A stretch of 64,000 bases of DNA from Streptomyces tuirus (lineage in GTDB: Bacteria; Actinomycetota; Actinomycetes; Streptomycetales; Streptomycetaceae), in contig NZ_AP023439.1 in assembly GCF_014701095.1 (NCBI RefSeq), forward strand, positions 1,352,001 through 1,416,000, in the 5' to 3' direction. Every line of letters begins with the position of its first letter. The stretch's first letter is position 1. This document shows positions 61,327 through 64,000 of this stretch, piece after piece. The notes beneath the pieces were generated by a model. The model saw nothing but the letters and a program-made list of their open reading frames with translations, ran no database searches and had not been told where the DNA came from. Made by a program: the position numbers and the translations under genes.

Positions 61327-61767
61327 ATGACCTACGAGACCACGCGCCGCACGGTTCTCCTCGCGACGGGCGTGACCGGCGCGACGGCGCTCGTCGCGGC
61401 CTGCGGCGGGGGCGGCGACGACAGCGGTTCCACGTCGACGCAGTCCCCCACCGGCGAGAAGACGACGAGCGGCCCCGCCGGCCAGGCCCTGGCCGACATC
61501 GACGAGATCCCGGTGGGCGGCGGCAAGATCTTCAAGGACGAGAAGGTCGTGGTGACCCAGCCGGAGGAGGGTCAGCTCAAGGCCTTCTCGGCGATCTGCA
61601 CCCACCAGCACTGCCTGCTGTCCACCGTCTCCGACGGCACGATCAACTGCCCCTGCCACGGCAGCAAGTTCAAGATCGCCGACGGTGCGGTGGCCCGCGG
61701 TCCGGCGACCCAGCCGCTGCCGGCCGAGCAGATCACCGTGGAGGGGAACTCGATCCGCCTGACCTGA
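61327..61767 (+). CDS. Rieske [2Fe-2S] lipoprotein with Tat-like signal
   Basis: 146 residues from ATG 61327. Twin-Arg-like start TTRRTVLLATGVTGATALVA leading to a lipobox LVAAC. The Rieske cluster ligands are present: CTHQHCLL (Cys-x-His) and CPCHGSKF (Cys-x2-His variant CPCH). The fold is the small soluble Rieske domain type. Probably an exported electron carrier, partner unknown. It is divergent from aroH and stands alone. Confidence 0.94.
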   Translation: MTYETTRRTVLLATGVTGATALVAACGGGGDDSGSTSTQSPTGEKTTSGPAGQALADIDEIPVGGGKIFKDEKVVVTQPEEGQLKAFSAICTHQHCLLSTVSDGTINCPCHGSKFKIADGAVARGPATQPLPAEQITVEGNSIRLT

Positions 61768-61791
61768 GAGCCCGCGCCCGCCCGTGGGCCC

Positions 61792-62811
61792 TCACGCGTC
61801 CCACAGCGCCCCGAGGGTGAGCAGGTCGGTCCGGTACTCGACGCGGTCGGCCCACTCGGCGGGCCAGGCCTCCGCGCCCAGGTAGGCGCCCGCGAAGGCG
61901 CCCGTCAGGCAGGCGATGGAGTCCGAGTCGCCGGCGGTGCAGGCGGCGCGGCGCAGGGCCGTCACGGGTTCGTCGACGAAGAGCAGGAAACACAGCAGCC
62001 CGGTCGCCAGGGCCTCCTCGGCGATCCAGCCCTCTCCGGTGGCCAGACAGGGGTCGGTCTCCGGCGAGACGGTGCGCACGGCGCGCTGGAGCCGTTCGAG
62101 GACCTCCAGGCACTCGTCCCAGCCGCGCGCGATGAACTGCCCCGGGCTCGGGTCCCCGGCCCGCCGCCACAGGTCGCCGAGCCAGCGCTCGTGGTAGCGG
62201 CCGCGGTTCTCCAGGGCGTACGAGCGGAGCAGGCCGATCAGCCCGGTCGGCTCCGCGCCCTGCGCGAGCAGGCGTACGGCGTGCGCGGTGAGGTCGGACG
62301 CGGCGAGCGCGGTGGGGTGCCCGTGGGTGAGGGCGGACTGCAACTGGGCGGCGCCCGCGCGCTGTTCGTCGCTCAGACCGGAGACCAGGCCCAGCGGCGC
62401 GACGCGCATGTTGGCACCGCAGCCCTTGGATTCGGTCTGGCTGGCGTCCTGCCAGGGGCGGGACTCGTCCTTCAGCAGGTAGCAGGCCTTCATGCAGGTG
62501 CGCCCCGGAGCCCGGTTGTTGTCCGGGGACTGGTACCAGTTCACGAACTCCTCGCGCAGGGGCCGCACCAGTCGCAGCGGGGCGAGCACCCCTCGGTCCA
62601 TGGCGGTCCGCACCGCGTGGCCCAGCGCCAGCGTCATCTGGGTGTCGTCCGAGACGACGGCGCGCTTCGGCAGCTCCATCTCCCGCCAGGGCCCGTACCT
62701 GGCGAGGATCGAAGGGACGTCGTCGAACTCGGTCGGGAAGCCCAGCGCATCCCCGAGGGCCAGGCCCGTGAGCGCTCCGGTGGCGGCTTGCTTGTGGACG
62801 AGCGTGGTCAT
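61792..62811 (-). CDS. ADP-ribosylglycohydrolase family protein
   Basis: 339 residues from ATG 62811, overlapping the Nudix gene by four bases. Motifs: AATGALTGLALGDALGFPTE at the N-terminus, Mg-binding VVSDDTQMTLALG, and the C-terminal CTAGDSDSIACLTGAFAGAY (second metal site). It hydrolyses ADP-ribose linkages from protein or nucleic acids. The operon partner is a Nudix/NrtR-like protein, which suggests a shared NAD/ADP-ribose metabolic role. Confidence 0.95.
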   Translation of the reverse strand: MTTLVHKQAATGALTGLALGDALGFPTEFDDVPSILARYGPWREMELPKRAVVSDDTQMTLALGHAVRTAMDRGVLAPLRLVRPLREEFVNWYQSPDNNRAPGRTCMKACYLLKDESRPWQDASQTESKGCGANMRVAPLGLVSGLSDEQRAGAAQLQSALTHGHPTALAASDLTAHAVRLLAQGAEPTGLIGLLRSYALENRGRYHERWLGDLWRRAGDPSPGQFIARGWDECLEVLERLQRAVRTVSPETDPCLATGEGWIAEEALATGLLCFLLFVDEPVTALRRAACTAGDSDSIACLTGAFAGAYLGAEAWPAEWADRVEYRTDLLTLGALWDA

Positions 62812-63527
62812 GCGGGACGTCCTTCCCGGGCGGGCCGGAGGAGAGGCGGGTGGAGGGCGGTGGCGGTGCCGGCGCGGTACAGCGCGGCGGGTTTGCCGCG
62901 GCCGCCGGTCAGTCGCGCGGCGCCCGGGACGGGTGCGACGAAGCCCGGCGTGGCGAGCACCTTGCGCCGGAAGTTGGGCCGGTCGAGCTCGGTGCCCCAC
63001 ACGGTCTCGTAGACCTGCTGGAGCTCGCCGAGGGTGAACTCGGGCGGGCAGAAGGCGGTGGCGAGGCAGGTGTACTCGAGCTTGGCGCCGACGCGGTCGT
63101 GGGCGTCGGCCAGGATGCGGTCGTGATCGAAGGCGAGCGGCCCCGCCGTGCCGTACGGCACCCAGCGGGCCTGCGCCGCGTCGCTGCCGCCGTGCGCCTC
63201 CGGGGCGTCGGGCAGCAGTGCCGCGAAGGCGACGGAGACGACCCGCATCCGGGGGTCGCGGCCGGGCTCGCTGTAGGTCCGCAGCTGCTCCAGATGCAGC
63301 CCCGAGACATCGGACAGGCCGGTCTCCTCGGCGAGTTCACGCCGGGCGGCCGTCTCCGCCGACTCGTCCGGCTGCAGGAATCCGCCCGGCAGCGCCCAGT
63401 GCCCGGCGTACGGCTCCTGCCCGCGCTCGACGAGCAGCACGTGCAGCGCGCCCTCCCGGAGCGTGAACACCGCCAGGTCGACGGTGACGGCGAAGGGCTC
63501 GTGGGCGTACTTGTCGTAGCCGTCCAC
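62808..63527 (-). CDS. Nudix-domain protein with winged-helix, NrtR-like
   Basis: 239 residues, start GTG 63527 preferred because GGGGG lies eight bases ahead; GTG 63536 is part of that tract. N-terminal Nudix domain (residues 12-150) with a complete Nudix box (GGFLQPDESAETAARRELAE followed by ETGL), so hydrolysis activity is possible. C-terminal winged-helix (residues 155-235) FTLGELQQVYETVWGTELDR, RPNFRRKVLA is the DNA-binding part seen in NrtR regulators. NrtR proteins sense ADP-ribose. A palindromic site overlaps its promoter. Confidence 0.93.
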   Translation of the reverse strand: MDGYDKYAHEPFAVTVDLAVFTLREGALHVLLVERGQEPYAGHWALPGGFLQPDESAETAARRELAEETGLSDVSGLHLEQLRTYSEPGRDPRMRVVSVAFAALLPDAPEAHGGSDAAQARWVPYGTAGPLAFDHDRILADAHDRVGAKLEYTCLATAFCPPEFTLGELQQVYETVWGTELDRPNFRRKVLATPGFVAPVPGAARLTGGRGKPAALYRAGTATALHPPLLRPAREGRPA

Positions 63528-63535
63528 GGCGAACA

Positions 63536-63570
63536 CCCCCTTTAATAGTCAGCACGACTATAAAAGGGGG
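63536..63570 (-). promoter_or_regulatory. Long operator palindrome upstream of the Nudix/ADP-ribosylglycohydrolase operon
   Basis: CCCCCTTTAATAGTC (63536-63550) is complementary to GACTATAAAAGGGGG (63556-63570) except for one mismatched pair; centre AGCAC. The core ATAGTC-N5-GACTAT resembles an NrtR-type site. The left arm overlaps the Shine-Dalgarno of the Nudix gene, so binding would block its own operon. Confidence 0.75.
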
Positions 63571-63589
63571 TGCCGGTCGCTCACAAGGT

Positions 63590-64000
63590 CTAGAGGTCGA
63601 CTTCCTGCATCAGCATGCCGACCTCGGTGTTGGACAGCCGCCGCAGCCAGCCCGACTTCTGGTCGCCCAGCGTGATCGGCCCGAAGGAGACCCGGACCAG
63701 CTTGTCGACCGGGAAGCCGGCCTCCGCGAGCATCCGGCGCACGATGTGCTTGCGGCCCTCGTGGAGGGTGACCTCGACGAGGTAGTTCTTGCCGGTCTGC
63801 TGGACGACGCGGAAGTGGTCGGCGCGGGCGTAGCCGTCCTCCAGCTGGATGCCGTCCTTGAGCTGCTTGCCCAGGTCACGCGGGATGGGCCCGACGATGT
63901 GCGCGAGGTAGGTCTTCTTCACGCCGTACTTCGGGTGGGTCAGCCGGTGGGCCAGCTCGCCGTGGTTGGTGAGCAGGATGACGCCCTCGGTCTCGGTGTC
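63590..64000 (-). CDS. rluB: Pseudouridine synthase RsuA/RluB family, 3' part only
   Basis: 137 codons are visible; the gene continues past the right edge. The visible part begins at DTETEGVILLTNHGELAHRL, so its first residue is probably the catalytic Asp of GRLD. It includes KYGVKKTYLAHIVGPIPRDL, YLVEVTLHEGRKHIVRRMLA and FPVDKLVRVSFGPITLGDQK. The type is 23S rRNA U2605 synthase RluB as usually found beside scpA/scpB in Streptomyces; the S4 domain and scp genes are outside the window. Confidence 0.9.
   Translation of the reverse strand, partial: DTETEGVILLTNHGELAHRLTHPKYGVKKTYLAHIVGPIPRDLGKQLKDGIQLEDGYARADHFRVVQQTGKNYLVEVTLHEGRKHIVRRMLAEAGFPVDKLVRVSFGPITLGDQKSGWLRRLSNTEVGMLMQEVDL

Overview
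The window is about 64 kb of very GC-rich DNA with GTG and TTG starts, many 4-base start/stop overlaps, secreted proteases, lipases and an LPMO, a SepF-like protein, an Rpf protein and a class E-type sorting signal. All of this points to a Streptomyces chromosome. Gene order (hmgA, DUF4331 cluster, LPMO-lipase, dnaE2, SepF-like, der-plsC-cmk-tyrA-aroH) resembles the conserved core region I recall from S. coelicolor around SCO17xx; this is recollection and was not checked.

Layout. 1-5.2 kb: a TetR regulator cut by the window edge with a coupled lipoprotein, homogentisate dioxygenase (hmgA), a GntR regulator, and a stand-alone protein resembling the specificity domain of type ISP restriction enzymes. 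4.4-7.0 kb: a TetR regulator divergent from a DrrAB-type exporter, with duplicated palindromic operators. 7.5-13.9 kb: a sigma-K/RskA-like pair divergent from DUF4331, TPR and NicO-type nickel/cobalt transporter genes. 14-18 kb: Ser/Thr kinase, SGNH lipase and subtilisin-like protease. 18.5-21.1 kb: operon of two GT2 glycosyltransferases and a polysaccharide deacetylase. 21-26.5 kb: AAA ATPase, DUF72, GntR, acetyltransferases, DUF402, a methyltransferase and a 44-residue small gene. 26.7-28.7 kb: sortase-signal LPMO facing a secreted lipase. 29-33.6 kb: dnaE2 plus a Y-family polymerase-like partner behind two SOS-box-like sites. 33.7-36.2 kb: two streptogrisin-type proteases.

36.3-38.9 kb: a decayed DUF1684 gene, a Cys-rich DUF5685 protein and a SepF-like gene. 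39-45 kb: acyl-CoA dehydrogenase, DHA2 efflux pump, a mannosyltransferase-like membrane protein, a PAP2 phosphatase and an I78 protease inhibitor. 45.5-48.1 kb: an orphan cytochrome oxidase subunit I overlapping tail-to-tail with a WYL regulator. 48.2-54.1 kb: a branched-chain amino-acid type ABC importer whose two permeases and first ATPase are fused in one polypeptide. 54.2-64 kb: Rpf-LysM protein, two small conserved hypotheticals, der-plsC-cmk-tyrA-aroH on the minus strand, a Rieske lipoprotein, and an ADP-ribosylglycohydrolase/Nudix operon with a strong operator palindrome, then the 3' part of an RluB-type pseudouridine synthase.

Most promising points: the ABC importer's asymmetric ATP sites (Walker A Lys to Arg in one ATPase, degenerate signature in the other); a 14-bp motif shared between the lipase and a protease promoter; the sigma-K-like promoter in front of DUF4331; the paired SOS boxes before dnaE2; and the duplicated TetR operator at the exporter. 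I saw no CRISPR array, tRNA, rRNA, IS element or prophage.
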